Notes under the pieces: model-generated | The model's database searches: none | What the model was told of the DNA's origin: nothing | The model's input: the letters and a program-made list of their open reading frames with translations, nothing else | Translations under genes and position numbers: made by a program | Assembly: GCA_027081695.1 (NCBI GenBank) | Contig: JALWJI010000022.1 | Coordinates: 1 to 6,660 of the forward strand | Direction: 5' to 3' | DNA from: Acidilobaceae archaeon | Lineage (GTDB): Archaea; Thermoproteota; Thermoprotei_A; Sulfolobales; Acidilobaceae | DNA: 6,660 nt | In this document: positions 1-4,859 of the stretch, one piece after another | Layout: every line of letters starts with the position of its first letter | Position numbering within the stretch: the first letter of the stretch is position 1

Positions 1-32
1 ACTGTTCCATTATTCTTGGTAATGTTATCGGT

Positions 33-77
33 TGGTGGGCCCGCGGGGATTTGAACCCCGGACCTCCGCCGTGTGAG
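33..77 (-). tRNA. 3' half of tRNA-Val(CAC); probable att site of an integrated element
   Basis: Read on the minus strand, this stretch gives an anticodon loop CTCACAC (anticodon CAC, Val), the 3' anticodon stem GGCGG, a 5-base variable loop AGGTC, a perfect T stem CGGGG/CCCCG around the loop TTCAAAT, the 3' acceptor strand CGGGCCC, discriminator A and an encoded CCA. The expected 5' anticodon stem CCGCC is absent directly upstream (the sequence there is GTGTT). Neither it nor the 5' acceptor strand GGGCCCG occurs in the next 180 bases, so this is not a complete or ordinary intron-bearing tRNA gene. Archaeal SSV-type integrases recombine within the 3' half of tRNA genes, from the anticodon loop to the 3' end, leaving exactly such a fragment at the distal end of the element. 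Less likely alternatives are the 3' half of a trans-spliced split tRNA, or a decayed tRNA. Confidence 0.8.
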
Positions 78-142
78 AACACAACCATATTCATCGTTGT
101 ATATCAACAATATGCATGGAGTCCAAAAAGAATAGCAATAAG

Positions 143-164
143 GATATCAATTTCGATATCAATT
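143..164. repeat. Two direct repeats GATATCAATT, period 12, near the tRNA fragment
   Basis: GATATCAATT occurs at 143-152 and again at 155-164, and each copy contains the palindrome GATATC. A second pair of repeats, ATATGCAT, sits at 110-117 and 173-180. All lie 33 to 103 bases from the end of the tRNA fragment, on the side expected to be inside an integrated element. They could be arm-type binding sites for an integrase or excision factor, or operators for the gene at 259. Only the repeats themselves are seen; the function is inferred. Confidence 0.5.
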
Positions 165-214
165 ACCATCAGATATGCATATGAAATCCTCGGTGTATGT
201 TGGCTTCGAGATAA

Positions 215-250
215 CCTTTTAAATGGACAGTCGCTTATAACTGTAAGAGG
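215..250 (+). promoter_or_regulatory. Probable promoter and RBS for the gene at 259
   Basis: Two TATA-like stretches precede the TTG start: CTTTTAAA around 216-223 and CTTATAA around 233-239. The first would start transcription near 246, giving a short leader. The second would start it almost at the start codon. A purine-rich AGAGG at 246-250, 8 bases before the TTG, could pair with the 16S rRNA 3' end. No other in-frame start near the beginning of the frame has a better site. Confidence 0.45.
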
Positions 251-258
251 GAACTATT

Positions 259-1281
259 TTGTCTTCTGAAATTAACATAGGATATTTACTTGAAGACGAT
301 AAGGAGTTAGAGCTTGTTGAATGTGGTTTCAAACTTGAAGAGAAGTTGCAAGAAACCGTTGAGAAAAATATTAGTTTACTGGAAAAAATATTCGGCACTG
401 AGTTGATTAATTGTGGAAATGTATCGTTCCCGGAAAATCTTGAGGCAGACTTGGTTTTGCTTAGTAAGGAAGAGCGTGAAGAGAGTGTTGACTACGTACC
501 TGTTGTCGTAGAATTGAAAAGAATGGATAACAGAGAGGTTAGGAGAGAGGTTTTAGCTCAGCTTCTCGAATATATGACTGCTATGTACTTACATCCAGAG
601 CAGGTTATACAAGCTTGCGTAAATAGAGAAGCAGACTTTGACGTAGAGAACCTTGAGGAGAACATCAAAAAACTTCGTATTCGCGGTATTATACTTTCAG
701 AAAATATACCGGAAATAGTAAAGAAAACTATAGAAGTCTTAAATGGACAATTAACTGACTTAGAGCTATATGGAATTGAGTTTAAAAGGCTATGCTCCAA
801 TGACGGGAGATACCATGTGATTATTCCTGTTTTAATTGGTGTTACGACGGAAGCTGAAAGAAAGAAAAAGAAGACTACGAGAATCCTCTGGACGTATGAT
901 AGACTACACCAAGCATACCGTAACATAGAAGACGAACTATTGCAGCGTAGACTATTAGATTTACTTAAATGGGCACGTGAAAAAGCAGTACTAGAAGAGT
1001 ATCCATCCAATCTGCCTCGCTTTAGAATATTTAAAGACATAGTTACCGTCGAACCATCAGGAAAGCTGTACATAAGATTTGGGAGAAACAACGAGTCAAA
1101 ACTACCAAAACAAAAGCGGCAAAAGCTACTAAAAGGACTACAGGAGTTAGGCATGCTACTCTCGGATATAGAAGATGCTGATTCTATCCCCGACGGAAAA
1201 GTTACTCTACGGAGCATAGCTGAACTTCCAGAAGATGAATTTAAACGACTCAAAGAATTATTCGAGAATATATTTTTATAA
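259..1281 (+). CDS. Predicted PD-(D/E)XK endonuclease, NucS/RecB-like
   Basis: A 340-residue soluble protein with no signal peptide or membrane segment. Residues about 30-110 carry a PD-(D/E)XK nuclease core in the right order: Glu42 in the first helix, Asp64 in the strand EADLVLL, the E-x-K triad residues Glu85 and Lys87 in VVVELKR, and a following helix AQLLEYM with Gln101 and Tyr105, as in RecB- and NucS (DUF91)-type nucleases. These would bind Mg2+ and cut a DNA phosphodiester. Residues about 195-340 form a second, charged region, with a helical part (WTYDRLHQAYRN onward) and a beta part around 255-275. That could be a DNA-binding or oligomerisation domain, but I do not recognise it. The TTG start at 259 is chosen because it is preceded by AGAGG and two TATA-like boxes. 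The gene lies just inside the tRNA fragment and reads toward a second nuclease-like gene. The substrate (branched, flapped, mismatched or foreign DNA) cannot be told. Nuclease fold confident; role unknown. Confidence 0.75.
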   Translation: MSSEINIGYLLEDDKELELVECGFKLEEKLQETVEKNISLLEKIFGTELINCGNVSFPENLEADLVLLSKEEREESVDYVPVVVELKRMDNREVRREVLAQLLEYMTAMYLHPEQVIQACVNREADFDVENLEENIKKLRIRGIILSENIPEIVKKTIEVLNGQLTDLELYGIEFKRLCSNDGRYHVIIPVLIGVTTEAERKKKKTTRILWTYDRLHQAYRNIEDELLQRRLLDLLKWAREKAVLEEYPSNLPRFRIFKDIVTVEPSGKLYIRFGRNNESKLPKQKRQKLLKGLQELGMLLSDIEDADSIPDGKVTLRSIAELPEDEFKRLKELFENIFL

Positions 1282-1308
1282 AAAATTTTATAAATTGTTC
1301 ATTATAGG

Positions 1309-1328
1309 ATTGCTACTTATCTAGCAAT
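1309..1328. repeat. 7-bp inverted repeat after the first nuclease gene
   Basis: ATTGCTA (1309-1315) and TAGCAAT (1322-1328) form a perfect 7-bp stem with the 6-base loop CTTATC. It follows an AT-rich stretch (1270-1298) directly after the stop codon that includes a run of five T. It could contribute to transcript ending or RNA stability, or be an operator. Archaeal termination relies mainly on T tracts, so the T-rich stretch before it is the likelier terminator. Confidence 0.4.
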
Positions 1329-1410
1329 AATAGGAAAAACAGCTACGAAATTGCAGTCTTCTCGCTAAGACATTTGAGTGGTTACGCTATATCCATCGCC
1401 TCGGAAAAGC

Positions 1411-1446
1411 GATAAAACGATTAAACCCTCATCATAATAGAGGGTG
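1411..1446 (+). promoter_or_regulatory. Promoter and RBS-masking hairpin for the gene at 1453
   Basis: AT-rich GATAAAACGATTAAAC (1411-1426) holds candidate TATA boxes that would start transcription around 1437-1445. ACCCTC (1425-1430) and GAGGGT (1440-1445) form a perfect 6-bp inverted repeat with a 9-base loop. The right arm overlaps the Shine-Dalgarno GGGTG (1442-1446). If the transcript starts upstream of 1425 the site would be partly masked; if it starts near 1437 the left arm is not transcribed and the repeat would act only as DNA. The wider 1282-1440 gap shows no gene. Confidence 0.4.
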
Positions 1447-1452
1447 TCGAAG

Positions 1453-2568
1453 ATGCCTCGCATTATCTCTGTGTTGTTTGATTATTTTCTTAAATTAGGG
1501 TTGTTATGGGGTGTTAGGCCACTTTCTTCTTATGGGTATGCTTGGGAGGTTATTGACCCTCATATGAAGGTTGTTTTCTATAGTTATCTCTCGCAATATA
1601 ATAGGGTAGTTGAGGAGTTTCTGGATGGAAAGCCTAAACCAGACATATGGGAAGTGATGCCGTCTGCTAAGCTATTAGGTGAGGTAGAAGTACCAGTCCC
1701 GCATTTATCGTATCGCAATCTAGAGCTTACACCTTTTACAGAAGAACCGCTAGTATTGGTCTTTGTGGATTGGGACCTGTACAACCATAGTAGAATGAGT
1801 TCTGCCCGTAGAGCTGTGAGACGACACATTGAACCATACGTAGACAAGATAAGAGATGATTACTTAAACCTGTTTATTATCGATGTTAGTAGAGGAGTAG
1901 AAGAGGCTCTAGGAGAAATATTGAGTGGCTTGGTTCTCCGGTCTCTCGGTTTCATTGTCGATATAACTGGGAACCCGGGCCACGGCGTCTATCTACCTGC
2001 ACGGGTTTCCAGGAAATATCCGGACATGATGGCTTGGAGAACGAGCGAGACGGGACTTCTGCAAGAAGAGGGAATAATAAAATGCGGTTCGTTTCTTCCC
2101 GAGCTCTCAGTTGTAAGCTTATATGGAAAGCCTCCGTGCAATAAAGCAGAGCTAAATCTGGAGGTCGAGTTACCAGAGTCGGAAGAGTTAATACTTATTG
2201 GAGAGGTAGAACCATCCGCACCTCGAATACATGGAGGCTTAAAACAAGTAGAAAATTATGACGAGCTGGGTTATTCTGATACCACCTTCATAGCAGCTCC
2301 AGAAGCATGCAGGAGAACAAGCAACACTAGCTGCATTGACCTACAACCCCCTCTCAAAGTAAGATTAATGCCAAGTGGTAAAGTGAGAGATAACAATAAG
2401 GAGTTTCTAAAGAATATTCTTGAGTTTATGACTCGCTCGACCCTACTCCTGAATTTCAGTCCTGGTAGTGTAATTAACGAATTACAGGAGTGGCACGAGG
2501 TAATCTCCCTACCCTTTAAAATAGACATAAAAGAATTGATAAAATATCTTAAACAATATAAAAATTAG
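1453..2568 (+). CDS. Putative PD-(D/E)XK-like nuclease, divergent (371 aa)
   Basis: I do not recognise the family by name. The middle of the protein has the layout of a PD-(D/E)XK core: helix EEALGEILSGLVLRSLGF with Glu155, strand YPDMMAW with Asp191, strand LILIGEVEP with Glu251-x-Glu253, helix GGLKQVENY with Lys264 and Gln265, then strand TTFIAAPE. The third catalytic position is Glu rather than Lys, as in BamHI-type ExE variants, or Lys264 may substitute from the helix. Residues 1-150 are an unassigned N-terminal region containing a strand LVLVFVDWD. I choose ATG 1453, giving 371 residues, over an in-frame GTG at 1444, because GGGTG at 1442-1446 then acts as Shine-Dalgarno with 6 bases of spacing. 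The GTG would lie inside that site. The gene follows the first nuclease gene in the same direction after 171 bases with its own promoter. Fold assignment is inference from motif order; function is unknown. Confidence 0.65.
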   Translation: MPRIISVLFDYFLKLGLLWGVRPLSSYGYAWEVIDPHMKVVFYSYLSQYNRVVEEFLDGKPKPDIWEVMPSAKLLGEVEVPVPHLSYRNLELTPFTEEPLVLVFVDWDLYNHSRMSSARRAVRRHIEPYVDKIRDDYLNLFIIDVSRGVEEALGEILSGLVLRSLGFIVDITGNPGHGVYLPARVSRKYPDMMAWRTSETGLLQEEGIIKCGSFLPELSVVSLYGKPPCNKAELNLEVELPESEELILIGEVEPSAPRIHGGLKQVENYDELGYSDTTFIAAPEACRRTSNTSCIDLQPPLKVRLMPSGKVRDNNKEFLKNILEFMTRSTLLLNFSPGSVINELQEWHEVISLPFKIDIKELIKYLKQYKN

Positions 2569-2573
2569 CTGAT

Positions 2574-3659
2574 TCATTCCACGACGTGTGATAGAATCTC
2601 ACCTCTAACTATTTCATTCAAGATTTTGATAGTGTCGAGAGATAGAAGTAATCTCCCGGAAATGAATCCAGTAAGTAATCTATTCGCAGTACTTCTAGTG
2701 TTCTTGTTGACCTTCTCGGCTGGATAGTAGGTGTCTATGTAGTTTCTTGTATTCTCGAATAGTCTTGAGATTGTTCTAAGTATTGACTCTAGCTCCTCAG
2801 ATACCCTCATTTTTACACAATACGAAGGATTAAGTAATTCCGGAGGTATGTCTTTGTTCTCTTTCTGGCGTCTCTTCCTTATCTTGTTGAGCTTTTCACT
2901 GTAGAATTCTTGGTAGGCCCTAAGGACTCGAGTATATGTTCGTGGTGCTGGTTTGTGCCATGGTCGCTGGGAAAATGATGCTACAGTTAATAGAGCAATC
3001 AGCAGTTCCAAGAGGAACTTCATTCTGCCTTGCGACGTGCCTAATACCCGACCAACGTTGAAGTCTAACCTGCGCCTTACTCTCTCGATATCATCGCTTT
3101 CATTCAGCGCTTCTTTTATGATTTTTGATAAGTAGTCTCTTATGTGTATTTTTGTTCCATCTTTTAGTGTAACCATCTCTAATAGTTTTATTATTGATTC
3201 TATGTTTTTATTTACTAGTGCTAACTGTCTGGCTATTGCTCTTAGGTCGTGGTATCCTGGTATGCTCTTACTGTATCTGAGGACTCTCCTTAGCTCTTCT
3301 TCATCTACCTTCATTGGTTTGGTGTAGTTTGGTTCTACTAGAATCTTAACATGGCGGCTGAATACCTTTACCCACTTCTCTCCATGCATACCATGGAAAT
3401 ACATGATGCATGGAACATGATATACCAGATACTTGCCTTCAAAAACTAGGTTTGTTGAGCGGATGACTGAGAAAGCATATCTAATCCTGTTAAAGCACTT
3501 CTCACGCTCCCGCTTCTCCTCCTTTTCATTGGTTATAAAGCCCATCCTCTGCATCTCGAAAATATCCGCTCGACATCCATCTGTATACTCCTCCATACGG
3601 GGGATTACGCATCCAAGTGCTAGCGAGTCTATTATGATAGAGCTACTAATACCTACCAT
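2574..3659 (-). CDS. Hypothetical protein, 361 aa, helical and basic
   Basis: No family recognised. The first ~120 residues contain four cysteines (17, 29, 55, 84), spaced too widely for a clear zinc finger, and a beta-rich stretch around 70-110 (LVYHVPCIMYFHG, KVFSRHVKILVEP). Residues about 120-361 are mostly amphipathic helix. They include a strongly charged Lys/Arg/Glu segment (about 255-275) that could be coiled coil or nucleic-acid contacting. One hydrophobic run, LLELLIALLTVASF near 215-228, is too short and isolated to call a membrane anchor with confidence. ATG 3659 is supported by GGGTG seven bases upstream on the minus strand. Its stop codon is 5 bases from the stop of the converging nuclease-like gene, so the two transcripts must overlap or terminate inside each other. 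It is divergent from the unit at 3770. The frame is long, well started and lacks an opposing gene, so it is very likely real; its function cannot be given. Confidence 0.75.
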   Translation of the reverse strand: MVGISSSIIIDSLALGCVIPRMEEYTDGCRADIFEMQRMGFITNEKEEKREREKCFNRIRYAFSVIRSTNLVFEGKYLVYHVPCIMYFHGMHGEKWVKVFSRHVKILVEPNYTKPMKVDEEELRRVLRYSKSIPGYHDLRAIARQLALVNKNIESIIKLLEMVTLKDGTKIHIRDYLSKIIKEALNESDDIERVRRRLDFNVGRVLGTSQGRMKFLLELLIALLTVASFSQRPWHKPAPRTYTRVLRAYQEFYSEKLNKIRKRRQKENKDIPPELLNPSYCVKMRVSEELESILRTISRLFENTRNYIDTYYPAEKVNKNTRSTANRLLTGFISGRLLLSLDTIKILNEIVRGEILSHVVE

Positions 3660-3720
3660 TAGGAAACACCCATACCTAATCTCTATTCCTCTTACTTGGT
3701 AGGCCCATCACCATTAGGAA
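3655..3720. repeat. Direct repeats ACCATTAGGAA at 3655-3665 and 3710-3720
   Basis: An 11-base sequence occurs twice, 55 bases apart, upstream of the minus-strand gene. The first copy covers that gene's start codon (CAT at 3657-3659). The second lies in its leader or promoter. The first eight bases, ACCATTAG, recur at 4760-4767 in the loop side of another hairpin. Paired sites of this kind over a start region suggest an operator, possibly for the AbrB-like protein encoded next door. The repeats are seen; the binding role is inferred. Confidence 0.5.
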
Positions 3721-3764
3721 GTAGAGTAATTGCTGGATATATTCTTTTAATATACAAGGTGATA
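3721..3764. promoter_or_regulatory. Shared divergent promoter region and RBS for 3770
   Basis: The AT-rich block 3737-3755 (containing GATATATTC and TTTTAATATAC) sits between divergent genes. On the minus strand it offers a TATA box that would start transcription near 3722. On the plus strand GATATATTC would start it near 3765, close to the start codon. A strong Shine-Dalgarno GGTGAT (3759-3764) precedes ATG 3770 with 5 bases of spacing, which would need an earlier start site to be transcribed. The exact start is therefore uncertain. Confidence 0.45.
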
Positions 3765-3769
3765 GAAGA

Positions 3770-3973
3770 ATGGCAATCCAATACTCCGACCTAATCCGGA
3801 AGGGACTCATACCTTCAGGTAAAAGGAAGATTGTAAGACTAGGAGAGGACCGATACCTAGTCTACCTACCACGCAGCCTGAACTACCTCTGGGAAGAGCT
3901 CAGAAGTAAAGGCGCCAAGGTCAGGGTCTACATCGAAATAGACGATGACGACGATGGAGAAGGTGAACTGTGA
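3770..3973 (+). CDS. Small AbrB/SpoVT-like protein with acidic tail (67 aa)
   Basis: A 67-residue protein whose middle part (about 20-57) has the shape of a swapped-hairpin AbrB/MazE-type DNA-binding domain. A basic strand KIVRLGEDRYLVYLPRSL is followed by a short helix NYLWEELRSK and a GAKVRVYIEI strand, comparable with the 'R-x-x-L-P-K-x-L ... G-x-K-V-x-V' pattern of the fold. The last ten residues are almost all acidic (DDDDDGEGEL). AbrB-type proteins bind DNA as dimers and often serve as autoregulators or antitoxins in archaea. The stop TGA overlaps the next gene's ATG by one base, so the two are cotranslated. The next protein has no PIN-domain acid pattern, so this is not an obvious VapBC pair. 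The start is set by GGTGAT five bases upstream. The domain call is inference from a short sequence; the gene itself is well supported. Confidence 0.7.
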   Translation: MAIQYSDLIRKGLIPSGKRKIVRLGEDRYLVYLPRSLNYLWEELRSKGAKVRVYIEIDDDDDGEGEL

Positions 3974-4539
3974 TGGCTAGGAGGCATAGTCACAGCTACT
4001 ACGAATACAGGGCGAGGATTCGAAGAGTAATAAGAACAGTAACAGTTCCACCGACAAGCAGCAACCCGTATACCGAGGCAAGCAGAGTCTTTACTGGGTC
4101 GGCACCAGTTTTAAGGTTCCACGCAAGAGCGGTTGACAACCTGATAGAACTCTACCAACTATTGAGAACAGTGCAGGAATTCGCAACAGTAGCAGCGGAG
4201 TCCGTCAGAGTTTACATTACCGATATCCTCGGCTACAATGAGTTTAACAAGGACTTAGCTGGAATAAGTAGAGGCATAGCCATAAGATTCAACGACATAA
4301 TAAGAGGAGACAACATCCTAGGAATAATAGTAGGAGCACACGGTGGAAAACCCCCAATACAGGACAGGAACGAGTCTAGAAGGCTAAAGCCACTAGCAGA
4401 CATCGAAATAGATGATTACATAGAACTAAGAACGCTAGAGCTAGGAGTAGACATAATATTCGAACCAACCCGAACCGTCAAGAAACTACTATCCCCGCTA
4501 AACCACACCAAGATATACTGGACCAAGAGAATATACTAG
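3973..4539 (+). CDS. Hypothetical protein, 188 aa, partner of the AbrB-like protein
   Basis: No family recognised. The first ~25 residues are strongly basic (ARRHSHSYYEYRARIRRVIR) and could contact nucleic acid. The middle is helical (about 50-90, FHARAVDNLIELYQLLRTVQEF onward), followed by a glycine-rich turn near VGAHGGKPP (about 120-128). The last part is probably beta-rich, with a conserved-looking IEIDDYIELR and a positively charged C-terminus ending WTKRIY. No Cys residues and no membrane segment. I choose ATG 3973 over GTG 3970 because it overlaps the upstream stop (TGATG) and has GGTGA (3962-3966) six bases before it. The two genes form a compact unit separated from both neighbours by promoters. 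Pairing with an AbrB-like protein would allow a toxin-antitoxin or a regulator-effector reading, but no catalytic motif is visible, so no function is assigned. Confidence 0.75.
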   Translation: MARRHSHSYYEYRARIRRVIRTVTVPPTSSNPYTEASRVFTGSAPVLRFHARAVDNLIELYQLLRTVQEFATVAAESVRVYITDILGYNEFNKDLAGISRGIAIRFNDIIRGDNILGIIVGAHGGKPPIQDRNESRRLKPLADIEIDDYIELRTLELGVDIIFEPTRTVKKLLSPLNHTKIYWTKRIY

Positions 4540-4564
4540 ATACCACCACTCTAATATCCAACAC

Positions 4565-4577
4565 TTCATATATAATT
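4565..4577 (+). promoter_or_regulatory. TATA box just upstream of the structured element
   Basis: ATATATAA at 4568-4575 is the best TATA-like box in the window. Normal archaeal spacing of about 25 bases puts the transcription start near 4597, which is the first base region of the inverted repeat described next. It may therefore drive a structured RNA, or an RNA with a ~250-base leader reading into the gene at 4844. Confidence 0.5.
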
Positions 4578-4593
4578 CATATTACCATTCATG

Positions 4594-4702
4594 TAATCCC
4601 CCATGAGAGTGTCGCCTGCCTACTCTAGTGGCGCATACTCTAGCGAAGCGTACTCTAGCGCCACGTCCTCTCTGCAGGCGCACACTCCTCATGCGGGTAA
4701 TC
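4594..4702. repeat. 99-base imperfect inverted repeat flanked by TAATC; structured RNA or MITE-like insertion
   Basis: The left arm 4599-4619 pairs fully with the right arm 4674-4697 in four blocks: CGCCTGC/GCAGGCG, GAGTGT/ACACTC, CATGA/TCATG and CCC/GGG, 21 bp in all. The right arm has three single unpaired C bases, at 4681, 4688 and 4694, one between each pair of blocks. Inside is a second perfect stem, GTGGCGC (4628-4634) with GCGCCAC (4658-4664). Directly outside the arms stands the same pentamer TAATC (4594-4598 and 4698-4702), as a 5-bp target duplication would look. With the TATA box 25 bases upstream, a ~100-nt structured RNA is possible. A small non-autonomous mobile element, or a protein-binding site such as an origin, would explain the same pattern. 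The structure is seen; what it does is not. Confidence 0.7.
4621..4665. repeat. Three tandem 15-base repeats inside the inverted repeat
   Basis: TACTCTAGTGGCGCA (4621-4635), TACTCTAGCGAAGCG (4636-4650) and TACTCTAGCGCCACG (4651-4665) share TACTCTAG followed by a changing GC-rich part. The outer two units supply the two arms of the inner 7-bp stem, while the shared TACTCTA stays unpaired in all three. Iteron-like protein sites, or repeated loops in an RNA, would both fit. Confidence 0.7.
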
Positions 4703-4754
4703 TTAAGGAAAACCAATGAAAAACAATAAACAACACCGATTAACGTGTAGCTAG

Positions 4755-4776
4755 TAACCACCATTAGTGGTGGTTA
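4755..4776. repeat. Perfect 9-bp hairpin with TTAG loop
   Basis: TAACCACCA (4755-4763) and TGGTGGTTA (4768-4776) pair over nine bases with loop TTAG. It lies between the structured element and the gene at 4844. No T tract follows on the plus strand, so it is not a typical archaeal terminator. It could be an operator or part of the leader. It contains ACCATTAG, which is also found twice before the minus-strand gene. Confidence 0.55.
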
Positions 4777-4810
4777 GATTTAGTGATACGAGTAAACCCA
4801 AGAAGTTTAG

Positions 4811-4834
4811 ACTACCAGTAGTACTACACACTGG
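4811..4834. repeat. Nested small palindromes in the leader of the HNH gene
   Basis: ACTAC (4811-4815) pairs with GTAGT (4818-4822); GTAGTACTAC (4818-4827) is a perfect 10-bp palindrome; and CCAGT (4815-4819) can pair with ACTGG (4830-4834). These pairings exclude one another, and the last competes with the start-codon hairpin that begins at 4834. They could be regulatory, but each is short. Confidence 0.35.
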
Positions 4835-4859
4835 TGACTCACATTGACTAGTGAGTCAC
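4834..4859 (+). promoter_or_regulatory. Perfect 9-bp inverted repeat enclosing the start codon and RBS
   Basis: GTGACTCAC (4834-4842) and GTGAGTCAC (4851-4859) are perfect inverted copies around the 8-base loop ATTGACTA, and the TTG start (4844-4846) lies in that loop. The Shine-Dalgarno GGTGA (4833-4837) is in the left stem, so folding of the mRNA would hide it. As DNA the site is a symmetric operator candidate. Either way it points to tight control of the HNH protein. Confidence 0.6.

Noticed and set aside
33..258. Complete tRNA-Val with an intron
   Set aside because: Neither the 5' anticodon stem CCGCC nor the 5' acceptor GGGCCCG is found on the minus strand within the next 180 bases.
51..269. 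Plus-strand frame of 72 codons at the left end
   Set aside because: It runs through the tRNA fragment and the repeat region, has a low-complexity Ile/Ser stretch that comes from the direct repeats, and has no ribosome site.
558..1253. Minus-strand frame of 231 codons opposite the first nuclease gene
   Set aside because: Ser- and Phe-rich translation typical of an antisense shadow; the plus strand carries clear nuclease motifs.
2953..3702. Short plus-strand frames opposite the minus-strand unknown gene
   Set aside because: Ser/Leu/Ile-rich antisense shadows without ribosome sites; the minus frame is long and well started.
3770..4539. VapBC toxin-antitoxin pair
   Set aside because: The small protein could be VapB-like, but the 188-residue partner lacks the acidic residue pattern and layout of a PIN domain.
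4621..4665. CRISPR array
   Set aside because: Units are only 15 bases with no spacers, and no cas gene is recognisable.
4582..4764. Minus-strand frame of 60 codons across the inverted repeat
   Set aside because: Arg-rich translation created by the repeats, with no ribosome site; the structure explains the sequence better than a protein.
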